Shown here: positions 22,619 through 33,200 of the stretch, one piece after another
How positions within the stretch are numbered: position 1 is the stretch's first letter
Layout: every line of letters starts with the position of its first letter
Assembly (NCBI GenBank): GCA_905221605.1
Contig: CAJNDS010001324.1
Coordinates: 371,001-435,000, forward strand
Length of the DNA: 64,000 nt
Source: Symbiodinium natans
Lineage: Eukaryota; Sar; Dinophyceae; Suessiales; Symbiodiniaceae
Direction: 5' to 3'
The notes under the pieces: model-generated
Seen by the model: the letters and a program-made list of their open reading frames with translations, nothing else
Database searches by the model: none
What the model was told of the DNA's origin: nothing
Made by a program: the position numbers and the translations under genes

Positions 22619-25073
22619 TGGGGAGTTATCCCGCGCTTGCGCAGCATTAGTGGGCCCTCCACTTCTCCCCGACAATCCGGACACTGCCCGACGTCTCCGT
22701 GAGAAGCACCCACAGGCCCTACCTGCTCGGCCCTCCTTGGTCGGCTTGGGTCCGCCTTCTCGGGCCGCGGTTCCGGACATTGCTTGCGAGCAGGTGGTGA
22801 CAGCGGTCCGAGGCTTCCGACGTGGCAGTGCGGCAGGGCCTTCCGGGCTCCGAGGTGACCATTTGCGAGAGGCTTTGGGTACTGCGCACTCTGATGAGGT
22901 TACAACCCACCTTTGTGCCGTTGTCCGCCTTCTCATAAACGGTGAGGCCTCTCTGGAGCTTTCCCCCCACCTGGCAGGAGCCACTCTCCACGCCCTGCCC
23001 AAAGATGGAGGTGATGTTCGGCCTATCGCTGTTGGGGAGACCTTGAGACGTCTGGCTGCCAAATGCCTTTGCTCAGCCTTGAAGGAGCCAGCGAGAGCTG
23101 CGCTGTGGCCCCTTCAGGTTGGGGTCGCATCTCGGCTGGGCACGGAGACAGCCATCCACACAGCCAGGCAATGGGCATTGCGGAGTAGTGGTCACGTTGA
23201 TAAGGTCTTTCTGAAGGTGGACTTTCAGAATGCCTTCAACACCATCGACAGAGCCGCTTTTCTGCGCCTGGTTCGGCTCCGCCTGCCTGGTCTGGCTCCC
23301 TACGCTGAGTGGTGCTACGACCGACACTCCAGGCTGCTCTTCCATGGTTCGCCTTTGACCTCTGAGGCTGGCGTGCAGCAAGGTGATCCCCTCGGCCCGC
23401 TGCTCTTCGCCCTCGCCCTGCAGCCCGTGTTGGAGGCCGCCAGAGCTGGTCCTGCTGGAGGGTGCCCTGAACTCCTCTTCGCCTACCTGGACGATGTGTG
23501 CATTGCGGGTGGGTCCAGGCAGGTCGCAGCCGCCTTTGCCCGCCTCGCTGCAGCGGGGCGCCACGTCGGCCTGCAGTTGAAGGTGGAGAAATGCGAGCTC
23601 GTCTTATGTGGCGGACCTGACGCCTCGGTTGACAGGAGCCTCTTTCCAGCAGCGATGCGCGTCAACAGTTCCGGCGCCTTCTCTCTGCTGGGTGCTCCAA
23701 TCGGGGGCCCACCCTTCACCGAGGCTTTCACCCAGGCAGAGCGTGTGGAAAAGGTTCGACCGCTGCTGCAGGCTCTCTCGCGCCTTCAAGACCCACAAAC
23801 TGGCTTGCTGCTCTTGCGGCACTGTGCCTCCTTCTGCAAGATGGTTTTTGCCCTCAGGGTCACTCCGCCCACATTGCTGGGCCAGGCACCGGCGAACTTC
23901 GACAACGAGGTCCGCGGCTGCCCTGAGCAATTGTGCACTGGCCCGCTTCCCGACCAAGCTTGGCAACAGGCCTCCTTGTGCACGTCCGCTGGGGGACTTG
24001 GCCTTCGCTCAGCAGTCGCACACGCGGCTGCTGCCTATGTCGCTTCCCTTGCCGCAGTGCAGGACATGTGTGGAGAGCTGGACCCCGGCTTCCGTCGCGA
24101 CTGGGATGGGAGTGGCTTTCGCTCTGCAGCTGACGCGGTCAACCAGATGGTCCTCCCCGCTGACTGCTTCCCGGTCCCTGTGCCACCAAACCTCCGACAG
24201 CAAACGCTGTCCAAGGCACTAGACCGAGCGTTGCTCCAGCGGCTGGCTGTCCCGGGCCAGGGCCGCGAAGCTTACAGGGCGCACTTGCAGTTGCTGCAAC
24301 AACCACGCGCCGGAGCCTGGCTTCACGCTCCGCCTTCGGAGCCGCTGGGCCTCTATGTGGAGCCGATCCTCTTCCGCACCATGGTTCGACTGCGCCTTCG
24401 CTTGGAGGTGATTGACGCTGACAACGCGTGCCCTCTCTGCGACGCAACCATGGACCAGTTCGGGGACCACGCTCGCACTTGTGCGTGTGGCGGCGACCGC
24501 ACCAAGCGGCACAACCGGCTCCGCGCCGTGCTGGCGGCTCGCGCGCAAGCTGGGGGGCTCAGTCCTGAGGTGGAGAAGCCCGGACTGCTCCCGCCCAGGA
24601 CGGACGAAGGCGGCAATCCCGAGGATGGAGTGCGGGGTCAAGGAGGACGGCGACCAGCTGACGTCTACATCCCGCAGTGGGGGCTTCATGGCCCGGCCGC
24701 TTTTGACCTGGCCGTCACCTGTGGCCTTCGCCCGGGCCAGCTTGGGGCCGTTGCCGCAGATGGGGGGAGACCAGCTGCTGACTACGAGGCTCGCAAGCGG
24801 TCGCACCTGGACACTCAGCGCCTCTGCGAACAGCAGGGCATTCAGTTCGTGCCCTTGGTGGTTGAGTCCAATGGGGGCTGGGCACCCTCGGCGCTGCGCG
24901 CTTGGCAGGACCTCGCTCGGGCGGTGGCAGCCAGGTCTGGAGAGGCGGCTTCTGTTGAAGCGGACCGGCTCTTCCAGGCTTTGGCAGTCACTCTCCAGCG
25001 AGAGAACGCACGCGCAGTGTTGAGGCGTGCGCCCATCAGCGGCGAACCCACCGCTGGTCTGGATGACCCCTGA
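22416..25073 (+). CDS. LINE reverse transcriptase with CCHC knuckle and putative restriction-like endonuclease
   Basis: 885-residue frame; the genuine part probably begins near 22600, because upstream it overlaps the other frame. RT motifs: HALPKDGGDVRPIAVGETLR (~res 190-210), motif A VDFQNAFNTID (~265), motif B GVQQGDPLGPLLFAL (~318), motif C FAYLDDVCIAG (~355; YLDD where most LINEs have YADD) and motif D GLQLKVEKCEL. A knuckle CPLCDATMDQFGDHARTC (CX2CX9HX3C, ~res 671) precedes RPADVYIPQWGL…AAFDLAV and a downstream YEARKRSHL, which could be a PD-(D/E)xK nuclease core. The protein would nick the target and copy the element RNA in place. Ends at TGA 25071-25073. Several long ORFs on the other strand here are shadows. 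Confidence 0.9.
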   Translation: MEGPLGVIRRPFTLLVAVNAGWRASGRSFGKTLLRGVQGASTAATLARMTRKPSSWFATLGCRSLAGDGELSRACAALVGPPLLPDNPDTARRLREKHPQALPARPSLVGLGPPSRAAVPDIACEQVVTAVRGFRRGSAAGPSGLRGDHLREALGTAHSDEVTTHLCAVVRLLINGEASLELSPHLAGATLHALPKDGGDVRPIAVGETLRRLAAKCLCSALKEPARAALWPLQVGVASRLGTETAIHTARQWALRSSGHVDKVFLKVDFQNAFNTIDRAAFLRLVRLRLPGLAPYAEWCYDRHSRLLFHGSPLTSEAGVQQGDPLGPLLFALALQPVLEAARAGPAGGCPELLFAYLDDVCIAGGSRQVAAAFARLAAAGRHVGLQLKVEKCELVLCGGPDASVDRSLFPAAMRVNSSGAFSLLGAPIGGPPFTEAFTQAERVEKVRPLLQALSRLQDPQTGLLLLRHCASFCKMVFALRVTPPTLLGQAPANFDNEVRGCPEQLCTGPLPDQAWQQASLCTSAGGLGLRSAVAHAAAAYVASLAAVQDMCGELDPGFRRDWDGSGFRSAADAVNQMVLPADCFPVPVPPNLRQQTLSKALDRALLQRLAVPGQGREAYRAHLQLLQQPRAGAWLHAPPSEPLGLYVEPILFRTMVRLRLRLEVIDADNACPLCDATMDQFGDHARTCACGGDRTKRHNRLRAVLAARAQAGGLSPEVEKPGLLPPRTDEGGNPEDGVRGQGGRRPADVYIPQWGLHGPAAFDLAVTCGLRPGQLGAVAADGGRPAADYEARKRSHLDTQRLCEQQGIQFVPLVVESNGGWAPSALRAWQDLARAVAARSGEAASVEADRLFQALAVTLQRENARAVLRRAPISGEPTAGLDDP

Positions 25074-25447
25074 TGGGTCTGGCTTGGACACTGTGGAGCT
25101 TGAAACGGCCTGCGCCGTTCTGGGCAGGGTAGCGACGCTTCTGCGCCGTGCCCAAAAGTACCAAGCAGTCGGCGGAGCTCTGCGCACATGAGAATGCGGC
25201 TGAGTGCATTGGGGGTTGCTCTTCTGACGCATCCCCTGACTCCTGACGCCCTGTTCCCAGCTCGCTTAAACCGAGCGCTGTAGTATGCACCTTCGTTTTC
25301 GTTTCGGCCGGGCCTTCTGCTCGCGGGTTTTGCTTCTGCTTGCTCACAAGTAGTGCGGAAGCTACTGAGTCACTCGGAGGGCTTTCACTCATGCACTTGG
25401 GAATTTGTTTAACATGTCCACATGCAAGATGTCTTGGCCCTTCAAAA

Positions 25448-25477
25448 TAGGCTCTTGGACTTCGGGTTGCTGAGGCA
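25448..25477 (+). repeat. Target site duplication of LINE, right copy (30 bp)
   Basis: Identical to 21253-21282. After it the host exon continues without a break. Confidence 0.9.
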
Positions 25478-25560
25478 TTGTATGATGTGGAGGTCGCCAA
25501 GTTGAGCAAGCGGGAGGCCCCGCCTTCGCTTTGCCGCACCCAAAAACGCCCATACACCCT
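25450..25560 (+). CDS. Host exon interrupted by the LINE, unrecognised
   Basis: From the duplicated site the frame reads ALGLRVAEALYDVEVAKLSK… and continues REAPPSLCRTQKRPYTLE before a G-form array begins. In the LINE-free state the acceptor would be …GTTTAG at 21250-21255. The insertion places 4.2 kb about 25 nt into the exon. Unless a homologous intact allele exists, the host gene is broken here. Confidence 0.55.
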
Positions 25561-26244
25561 GGAAACCCACATAATATAGGTTTAGGGTTTAGGGTTTAGG
25601 GTTTAGGGTTCAGGGTTTAGGGTTTAGGGTTTAGGGTTTAGGGTTTAGGGTTCAGGGTTTAGGGTTTAGGGTTTAGTTTAGGGTTTAGGGCGGTCGGAAT
25701 AGTTACGAATAGTATTCCCTTGTGGTTCCTTTGTTATTAAATTATAAGATAAGAACCTCCAAAACCCTATTCTAATTATTCAGGCCCCTGTATTAGCCCA
25801 GTACCCCTATGAACCCTTGCAAACCCCCATGAACCCTTTCAAACCCCGTGCAAGCCCCTGTAACCTTATGAACCTCCCTGCACCCTTGTGAACCCAATGA
25901 GTTCATGTAAACGTCTTATGGAGCCTGATGAACCTTGTGAACGCCATGAACCCCTTTAAGCCCATATAACCCCATACGCCCCTAGAACCCCTGTCAACAC
26001 AAAGGCCCCAAAATCCTAAACACGAAGCCCTGAAACCCAAGCCCGTAAACCCCTAAACCCCTAAGCCCTAAACCCCTGAACCCGAAACCCGTAAAGCCCG
26101 CAAGACACCTAAGGCCCTTAGACCCCAAAACCCCTAAACCGCCCAAACCCCCTAAACCCCCCAAACCCCCTGAACCCCCTGAACCCCCTGAACCGCCTGA
26201 ACCCCCTGAACCCCAAACCCTAAACCCTACACCCTAAACCCTAG
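25561..26244. other. Long intron-like stretch: arrays, family G element, repeated CCC(A/T)GAACCC units
   Basis: 25575-25690 is a G-form array and 25692-25800 a family G element. 25800-26110 consists of imperfect 'CCCTATGAACCC'-type units of 12-16 bp with no coding frame. 26110-26244 is a C-form array. Read as one intron it follows the G-first, C-last order seen elsewhere. Confidence 0.6.
25692..25800 (+). mobile_element. Introner-like element, family G
   Basis: Shares 'CCTCCAAAACCCTATTCTAATTATT.AGGCCCC' and an upstream 'CGAATAGTATTCCCTT' with the copy at 31808-31915. Confidence 0.6.
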
Positions 26245-28605
26245 TCCCTCAACCCTCAACTTCGCAATTCCTGGAAGGAGCTGAACTCCTGCTATCGGAA
26301 CAAGCTTATCAACGCCCTGCCCGAGGCAAGGTCAACCCAGGGGTTTAGGGTTTGGGGTTTAGGGTTGGGGTTTGGTGTTTGGGGTTTAGGGTTTAGGGTT
26401 TAGGGTTTGGGGTTCCGCTCTGAGTTCTCACCCCTCCTTTGCAGGACCTGGTGAAGACCAAGGCTGGCAGCATGGGTTTAGGGTTAGGGCTTTGTTTGGG
26501 GGCTTGGGGGGAGAAAGGTTTCCCTAAACCCTAAACCCTAAACCCTAAACCCTAAACCCTAAACCCTAAACCCTAAACCCTAAACCCTAAACCCCAAACC
26601 CCAAACCCTAAACCCTAAACCCTAAACCGACCCCCCATACGTCAGGGTTTCGGCATGTGTAGGCTCAGGACTCAAGTGCGGCGCAGGGGGACAAGCTGCA
26701 GAAGATGGTACAGATCTCTTGGATCCAGCCGGGCAGCATTGTCCTGGGAGGCTACGCTTTTTTTTCCCCGGGATTCGGGTTTAGGGTTTAGGGTTTAGGG
26801 GTCTAGGGTTAAGGGTTTAGGGTTTAGGGTTTAGGGTTGGGATGTTCCCACTTTTTCGAACCGTCCTTACTAGGGATTATGATGATAACAGGGGGTACTA
26901 CAGTCCCTATTAAGGATTGTTAGTAGAAGGGGGAACATCCCAAGTTTAGAGTTAATCTTGCACCTCTTTTTGAGAATGACGGGAGAGTGGTGTGGGATCG
27001 ACTTGCTTTGCGCAGGCGTGGCCGCTCTAAGCCTTGTGGCTGGAAGCTTAGAAGGGAGTGGGGGTACTCGTATACTGAGTAGACGTTTTGTGGTTTGAGA
27101 TGTCTCCTCGACCTCCTCAGGTCCTCATCGTCTCCGCCATCGGTATGATGCGCTGCACCTGCATCCTGACAGGAATTGACAGGAAAGGGTTTAGGGTTTA
27201 GGGTTTAGGATTTAGGGTTTAGGGTTTAGGGTTTAGGGTTTAGGGTTTAGGAATGCAAGAGGAACTCCACGCCGCCCAGCCTGTCTCAGGTGACTGCTGC
27301 ACCTGCCTGACTCTCTGCGCTTGCATGAGGTGCCTTGGCATGCCTTTCGGATATCCTAGGCTGCTTGCGTACCATGGTTCCCTAAACCCTAAACCCTAAA
27401 CCCTAAACCCTAAACCCTAAACCCTAAACCCTAAACCCTAAACCCTAAACCCTAAACCCTATACCCTATACCCTAAACCCTAAACCCGAAACCCTAAACC
27501 CTAAACCCTAAACCAGGAGAGCCAATCGGAGCGACAGCGACTTGCGCCTGGGCGGCAGAGCTCTCTTTCGCGAGTTGCCTTGAGCACCTCCAGGTGCCGT
27601 CCCCTAAACCCTAAACCCTAAACCCTAAACCCTAAACCCTAAACCCTAAGCCCTAAGCCCTAAACCCGAAACCCCAAACCCGGAACCCCGAAACCCGAAA
27701 AACCCCGAGGCCAGAAGCCCGAAACCCGGAGCCCCTAAACCCGAAAACCCAAACCCCCAAAACCCCCAAAACTGGGTTGTGCTTGGGGATCATTTTAAAT
27801 TTCCCTTCTTTCTTGATAAAGGAATCTACTCAAAAATAGTTTGCACAGGCTGAAGGCCCATCTGACCCAAGGTATTTCTGCGCCCTCTCCGAGCTCCAGC
27901 CCGGAACTCGGTCTCGCCTCCCAAGATCGAATACGATGTCTCTTGATTGGGCTTAGGGTTTAGGGTTTAGGGTTTAGGGTTTCGGGTTTCGGGTTTTCGG
28001 GTTTCGGGTTCAGGCCCCTTTGGGTAGGTTGTCTAAGAATCCGCCAAAAGGGGACTTGATAGTAGCATCCTGCAAAAAACATTGGCTTTGGGCTCTTGAC
28101 GCAGGAACTTCAGAAAGTAGCTATATAGTTGCCGGAATCAGATATATTGAGGTACCATCCTAAGATAGCCAATGGGGGTTTACGATGTTGGGGGGGGGAT
28201 CCTACTTTTCGGGGGGTCTAGATTAGGGGTCCCTTATCATCGGGTGTGGGGTTTAGGATTTCGTGTTTAGGGTTTACCATCAACCCCTTTTTGCGGTAAA
28301 TCAAGTTTGGGCGAGGATACCGTGTGTGCTACATAGCTTGCCTACTGCCTGCCTAATTAATCCCTAAAACCGAAACCCTAAACCCTAACCCCTAAATCCT
28401 AAATCCTAAACCCTAAGCCCTAAGCCCTATACCCTAAACCCTAAACCCTAAACCCCTAAACCATACCAGGAAGCGCGGCGCGACCTTCGACGTTCTCCCT
28501 GATGGCAGCAGCCGGCTGCATGTCCCGCCCGTCCAGGAGCCGCAGTCTCAGAGACCATTCATCCATTTGTGGCGTGGCCTTTATGTGGGTGATCCTAGCC
28601 CTTGA
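26245..28605 (+). CDS. Set of exons of unrecognised gene(s)
   Basis: Segments: 26245-26330 (SLNPQLRNSWKELNSCYRNK…), 26445-~26475 (DLVKTKAGSMG), 26669-~26753 (DSSAAQGDKLQKMVQISWIQ…), 27121-27172 (VLIVSAIGMMRCTCILT), ~27515-27595 (ESQSERQRLAPGRQSSLS…), 27849-~27950 (AEGPSDPRYFCALSELQPG…) and 28470-28605 (KRGATFDVLPDGSSRLHVPP… ending FIHLWRGLYVGDPSP and TGA). The 26330 end is followed by GT, and 27172 by GA. All are on the + strand with AG to the left. I recognise no domain. The last segment has the feel of a C-terminal exon. Grouping is uncertain. Confidence 0.45.
26837..26944 (+). mobile_element. Introner, family A
   Basis: TTGGGATGTTCCCAC at the left and GGGGGAACATCCCAAG at the right, with 'GTCCTTACTAGGGATTAT' and 'CCCTATTAAGGATTGTTAG' as inverted inner arms. 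Confidence 0.8.
28155..28250 (+). mobile_element. Introner-like element, family E
   Basis: Contains 'GGGGGTTTACGATGTTGGGGG' and 'CCTACTTTTCGGGGGGTC', matching the family E core. Confidence 0.5.
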
Positions 28606-29052
28606 ACCCTAAACCCTAAATGATCACGACGTTGCTTCTTTGCCCTTGAAGACGGAACTGAAGACGCCCGCGTTTGGCCCTCGGAGCCCGATTTCGATTT
28701 CGTTTCTCCGGTTAGTTGCCAACGTGGCTTTCATCTTCGTCACCACCTGCCATTGCTGTTATTACTGCTATCCCCATCATCATCGTCATCACCATCCCAT
28801 CACCATCCATCACCATCACCACCATCGTCGTCATCTCCATGACCATCAACATCAGCACCATCATCGTCACCACCAGCACCATGATCACCGCCATCACCAT
28901 TAGCATCACCATCCGTATCACCATCAGCACCACCACCATCATCGTCATCCGCCACTACCGCCACCATCATCGTCATCACCATCATCGTCATCGTCATCAC
29001 CAGAACCGTCATCATGACCACCATCATCGTCATCACCATCACCGCCCGTTGA
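28606..29052. repeat. CAT/ATC trinucleotide microsatellite region
   Basis: 28745-29045 is an imperfect ATC/CAC/CGT trinucleotide array. The His-rich (+) and Met/Val-rich (-) ORFs are its translations and are not called. 28635-28740 before it is weakly open. Confidence 0.85.
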
Positions 29053-30140
29053 TCAGGCACGAAGTGCGATGCACCTTGCTGCTGCCTCTGCTTCCCTGGA
29101 CCCTGGCATCCTCGGCACACTCGTAAGCCCACAAGCTTGTGAGGTATGCCCTTTGTAGCACTATGTGATCCTGGAGATGGGGGGCTGCGGATGGCGACCG
29201 TCTCGCTTTCACAGTCGGACGGGCTGTCTTGTGCTGGCAAAGACCAGCAAGAGTGTAGGATGTAGGTTGTGCTAGGTCTTAGGTCGTGCCCTCAAGCCCC
29301 GAAGCCCAAAACCGATCCGCTTTGGATTTTCCTTGGCACGAGCGGCTAGCTTGTCTGGCCTATCGGAGCTATTTGGTGGACGTGCACAGGAAGACTTGGG
29401 TATGTCGTGGGAGTGTCGCAAAGCTCAAGCTGAGAAGTTCTTGTTTTCTTGACGAATCTTCTACCTGCGCGTCTTTCCATTCGTTATATGCATGCCTTGC
29501 GGGGCAGATGTGGATCTCATGGAGAGCTTCACGCCAAACACGGGCAAGGTGACTGCAACTCACACACACACAAGCAAGATCCAGATCACCGTGTTATGAG
29601 GGAGTGTTTTGGCACTTCCTTCCATCGGAATTTTTGCGTGCGACGCTCGTGGCACCTTGGCGATTGCCTTGGGTGCACCCCGGGCTGGTTCCGGTCGCGC
29701 GAAGAGGCCTCAAAGCAAGAGGAAAATGGAGCTGAGGGTTCTTGTGTGGGACTTTTGTGTTTGGCCATTGCCTTCTGCGACTTTTTCCTGGGGCCTAAGG
29801 AGAAATACCAGTACCTGGCACCTGCCACCGTCGCGTTCTTGTGGCAGCTGCGCACTGAGTTTCCTGTCCCTGGTGCATGGCTTGTGGGTTTTTGGGGTGT
29901 TGGGGGTTCTATGGTTTAGGGCTTAGGGTTTTATGGTTTGGGGCTCCATGCTCATGAATCATGGAATGTCGTTCTTGAGCGAGCGAGCGACTCTGTGCGC
30001 GTGTGCGCGCGTGGATCTTGGCTAACTGGGCTTGCCTGGGCTTGCTGTTTCTTGGGCCGCCGGTTGTCCGTCTGGAATGCAACGGGCACAGCGCAGGAAC
30101 AGGTGCGTGGCACGCGGCATTTCGAACTAAACCCTAAACC
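29053..30140 (+). CDS. Doubtful exons, unrecognised
   Basis: 29053-~29140 (DQARSAMHLAAASASLDPGI…), ~29338-29400 (HERLACLAYRSYLVDVHRKT…) and 29700-29885 (…EKYQYLAPATVAFLWQLRTE…) are open in one + frame with a protein-like make-up. The region also has competing frames, few arrays and no clear splice sites. Low confidence; this may include UTR. Confidence 0.3.
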
Positions 30141-30214
30141 CTAAACCCTAAACCCTAAACCCTAAACCCTAAACCCTAAACCCTAAACCCTAAACCCTAA
30201 ACCCTAAGGCACAG

Positions 30215-33200
30215 TCAGACAAGGCCGGCTCAAGTCTGACAGGTTTCCGCCCAGCTTCGTCTACAGCCACGAGCTGTACCAAAGGTCGTCGCCTGAGACT
30301 CCTAGCAGACCGCTCCTCTCGCACTCTCGAAACTTCACAGATGCAACTTCACAGAGTCAGGTTGAGATGTTCCCCCTTGTTGTCACAGTCCTTAAGAGGG
30401 ATTATAGTACCCCCTAATCGAAAGCCCTATTGAGGAGTCCTTATATAGGGGGGGAACATCCCAAGAGTCAGGGCAACGAGGCTCCCTTAGGCAAAGTGGA
30501 GGCCCGCTCAGGCGACCGCCTAAAGAGCTGTGCAGGCGCACTCCAAACCTTGAAACCACCCGAAGCCCTGAATCCTGAGCCCTAAACTCTAAACCCTAAA
30601 CCCCTAAACCCTAAACCCTAACCCTAAACCCTAAACTTTAAACCCTAAACCCTGAGCCCTCAACCCTGAACCCTGATCCTTGAGGTTTGAGAGGCTCGTG
30701 GACTTCTTGGCCCAGGAGGGCAGCGGCGTTGCCAAGGCGCGGGTGTGCAGGAGTGCTCCCAGGCAAGCGGGAACTTAATCCTCTTTAAACCCCCAAGCCC
30801 TAAACCCTAAACCCTAAACCCTGAGCCCTAGACCCTAAACCCTAAAACCCTGAAATAGTAAGGGTGTCGGGTTAGGGGGTGTAGCCTGATTAGGTCGAAA
30901 CTATGGCACCGCCACCTAGGCGACATTCCTTCCAGCCTTCAAAGGCCACGCCCGAACCGTCAAACCTAAACCGTTTCGGGTTTAGGGCTTAGGTTTCGGG
31001 TTAGGGTTTAGGGTTTGGGGCTGAGGGAGCTTTCAACGTAGACTCTAGCCCTTGCTCGTCCAGGCGCCGACTTCACCCCCCTCTTTAACCCGGACTTGCA
31101 GACACATCTGATACAAAGACGTCTTCCTCTTTTAGCTTGTTTGCAGAGGAAGCATGTTTTCTGTTGGGAACCCCTACAGGGATGCTGCCTGTACCACGAA
31201 CAAGATGATCGATGGTGATCCTAGTTTCGGGCATTTTTTCTGGCCTTTCCCTGACTTCTGGTGGGACTGAAGGGCCGAACGGGGTCCTAAACCCCAAGCC
31301 CCACACCCTAAACCTCTAAACCTCTAAAACCTAAACCCGAAACCTCTTAGCCCTGAACTCTAAACCCCTGAGCCCCAAACCCCAAACCCCAAGCCCTAAG
31401 CCCTAAACCCTAAACCCTAAACCCTAAACTGCCAGGCCCGTCACATCGTGGACTTCCGGGACGGCAGTTGGTACCGCGAGGATGTTTACGACTTTCTCAG
31501 GCCGCGATGGTTGGGCTACCAGGGGTTCAGGGTTTTTAGGGCTTTTAAGGCTTATAGGGGGTTTAAGGTTTTTTTTAGGTGTTTAGGGTTTAGGGTCTTA
31601 GGGCTTTTAAGGTTTATAGGGGTTTAGTTTTTTTTTAAGGAGTTTAGGGTCTTAGGGTCTTAGGGCTTTTCAGGTTCAGGGCTTCGGGTTTAGGAGTTTA
31701 GGGTTTAGGGGGCAGCCCCCGACCCTGAGCGGTACGGTTTTAGGATTGAAAAGCGGCGACCATGGGGATGGAGATCGTGCCTTCCTCCTTTTTTCGCCCG
31801 TGTAATATGGGGGTCGGAAGAATGACTAATCGTATTCCCTTAGGATTCCTGTATACTTATACTATCAGAACCTCCAAAACCCTATTCTAATGATTAAGGC
31901 CCCCTATAGTAGGTTGCGCCAGCTTGCGACGGGTTGTGAAGCCCTGCGCACCCTAAACCCTAAACCGGATTTGCCCTTTGGGCCAGGGTTTAGGGTTTAG
32001 GGTTTCGGGTTTCGGGTTTAGGGTTTAGGGTTTAGGGTTTAGGATTTAGGGTTAGGAGGCAAAAGAGGGGTTTGACTCCACGAGTTGGGTCGCTTTTTGG
32101 CAGGGCCAGGAAGTGGTGCCTCGCGTGGCTTCATCTGAACAATGCGCCCCCTGGTCGGCATTGGGCATGCTGGGAAGAAGAGCGGTATAGGTTTTAGGGT
32201 TTAGGGTTTGGGGTTTGGGGTTTGGGGCTTTGACGGGGCCGCAGTGCACTTGGCACGTATCTTGTGGGGTCAATGTGGGCCAAAACGTGATGGGGATGTC
32301 CACTGGACCCTGCACTGTGTGGGCCCCCCGATCCTTCTTGGGGCCGGGTCCCAATGTCCAGACCCCACCCTAAACTCTAAACCCTAAACCCTAAAACCTA
32401 AACCCTAAACCCCAAACCCTAAACCCTGAACCCTCAAACACCATGCCTGAAGTGTGGCCCCGGCTAAGGGGTGGATGGGCTTCGAATCTGCAGCAGCCCC
32501 GGGGGGTTAAGGAAGGTCGCCCTGAACCCGAAACCTGAAGATTCCTTAGGGTTTAGGGTTTTTAGGGTTTAGGATTTAGGGGTTAGGGTTTAGGGTTTAG
32601 GGTTTAGGGTTCTCGGTAGGCCTGATTGTTTATTTTTCCCCTGTTGTGTTTAAGAGGATCATGTTCAGGAACATGTTTCCGAGGGTTTTAAGGGCCATGC
32701 TAGCTTATATAGCTATCTAGATCTAGATCTCATATTACACATGCTGGAAGCCCTAAACCCCAAACCCCGAACCCTAAACCCTAAACCCTAAACCCTAAAC
32801 CCTAAACCCTAAACCCCACTTAAACCCGTACAGCTCGTATTCGAGAGCGCAGCTCACCCAGAGGCCCAGTGGTTGGACGGACCGTGTCCAGACCACGAAC
32901 TTCTGCTTCTGCCGGCTCTTCGGTCCGGACGGCCTGGGGGCCTGACGGGTTTAGGGGTTTAGGGGTTTAGGGGTTTAGGGGTTTAGGGTTTCAGGGTTTA
33001 GGATTTTAAGGGGTTTGGGGTTTTAGGGGTTTAGGGGTTTAGGGTGTTTTTCACGGGTTTAGGGTGTTTTTTTGTTAGGAGTTTGGGTTTTAGGGTTTGG
33101 GGTTTGGGGTTTCGGGATCAGGGGTTTAAGTGGTAATAAGATTGTCTGGTGTTGTCCAAGTGGATGAAGCGATCAGGTAGGGCTGCCCAGAATTGCGGAG

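Larger units (their letters stand above)
21283..25447 (+). mobile_element. Non-LTR retrotransposon (LINE), near full length, with RT and putative restriction-like endonuclease
   Basis: A 4.17-kb insertion bounded by a perfect 30-bp direct repeat. From 5' to 3' it holds a leader beginning with CCCTAAA units, a frame with N-terminal zinc-finger-like motifs, a reverse transcriptase, a CCHC knuckle and a C-terminal nuclease-like region, then a short 3' UTR ending CTTCAAAA. No apurinic-type endonuclease is visible, so target cleavage is probably by the C-terminal domain, as in R2-type elements. The copy has a frameshift near 22.6 kb. It interrupts an exon of a host gene. It is GC-rich and free of telomere-like arrays inside the coding part, unlike its surroundings, which fits recent insertion. 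Confidence 0.92.

Noticed and set aside
21307-25572. Long ORFs on the minus strand (up to 337 codons)
   Set aside because: They are shadows of the GC-rich LINE frames on the plus strand and contain no recognisable motif.
28640-29240. His-rich and Met/Val-rich ORFs
   Set aside because: They are translations of a CAT/ATC trinucleotide microsatellite on the two strands.
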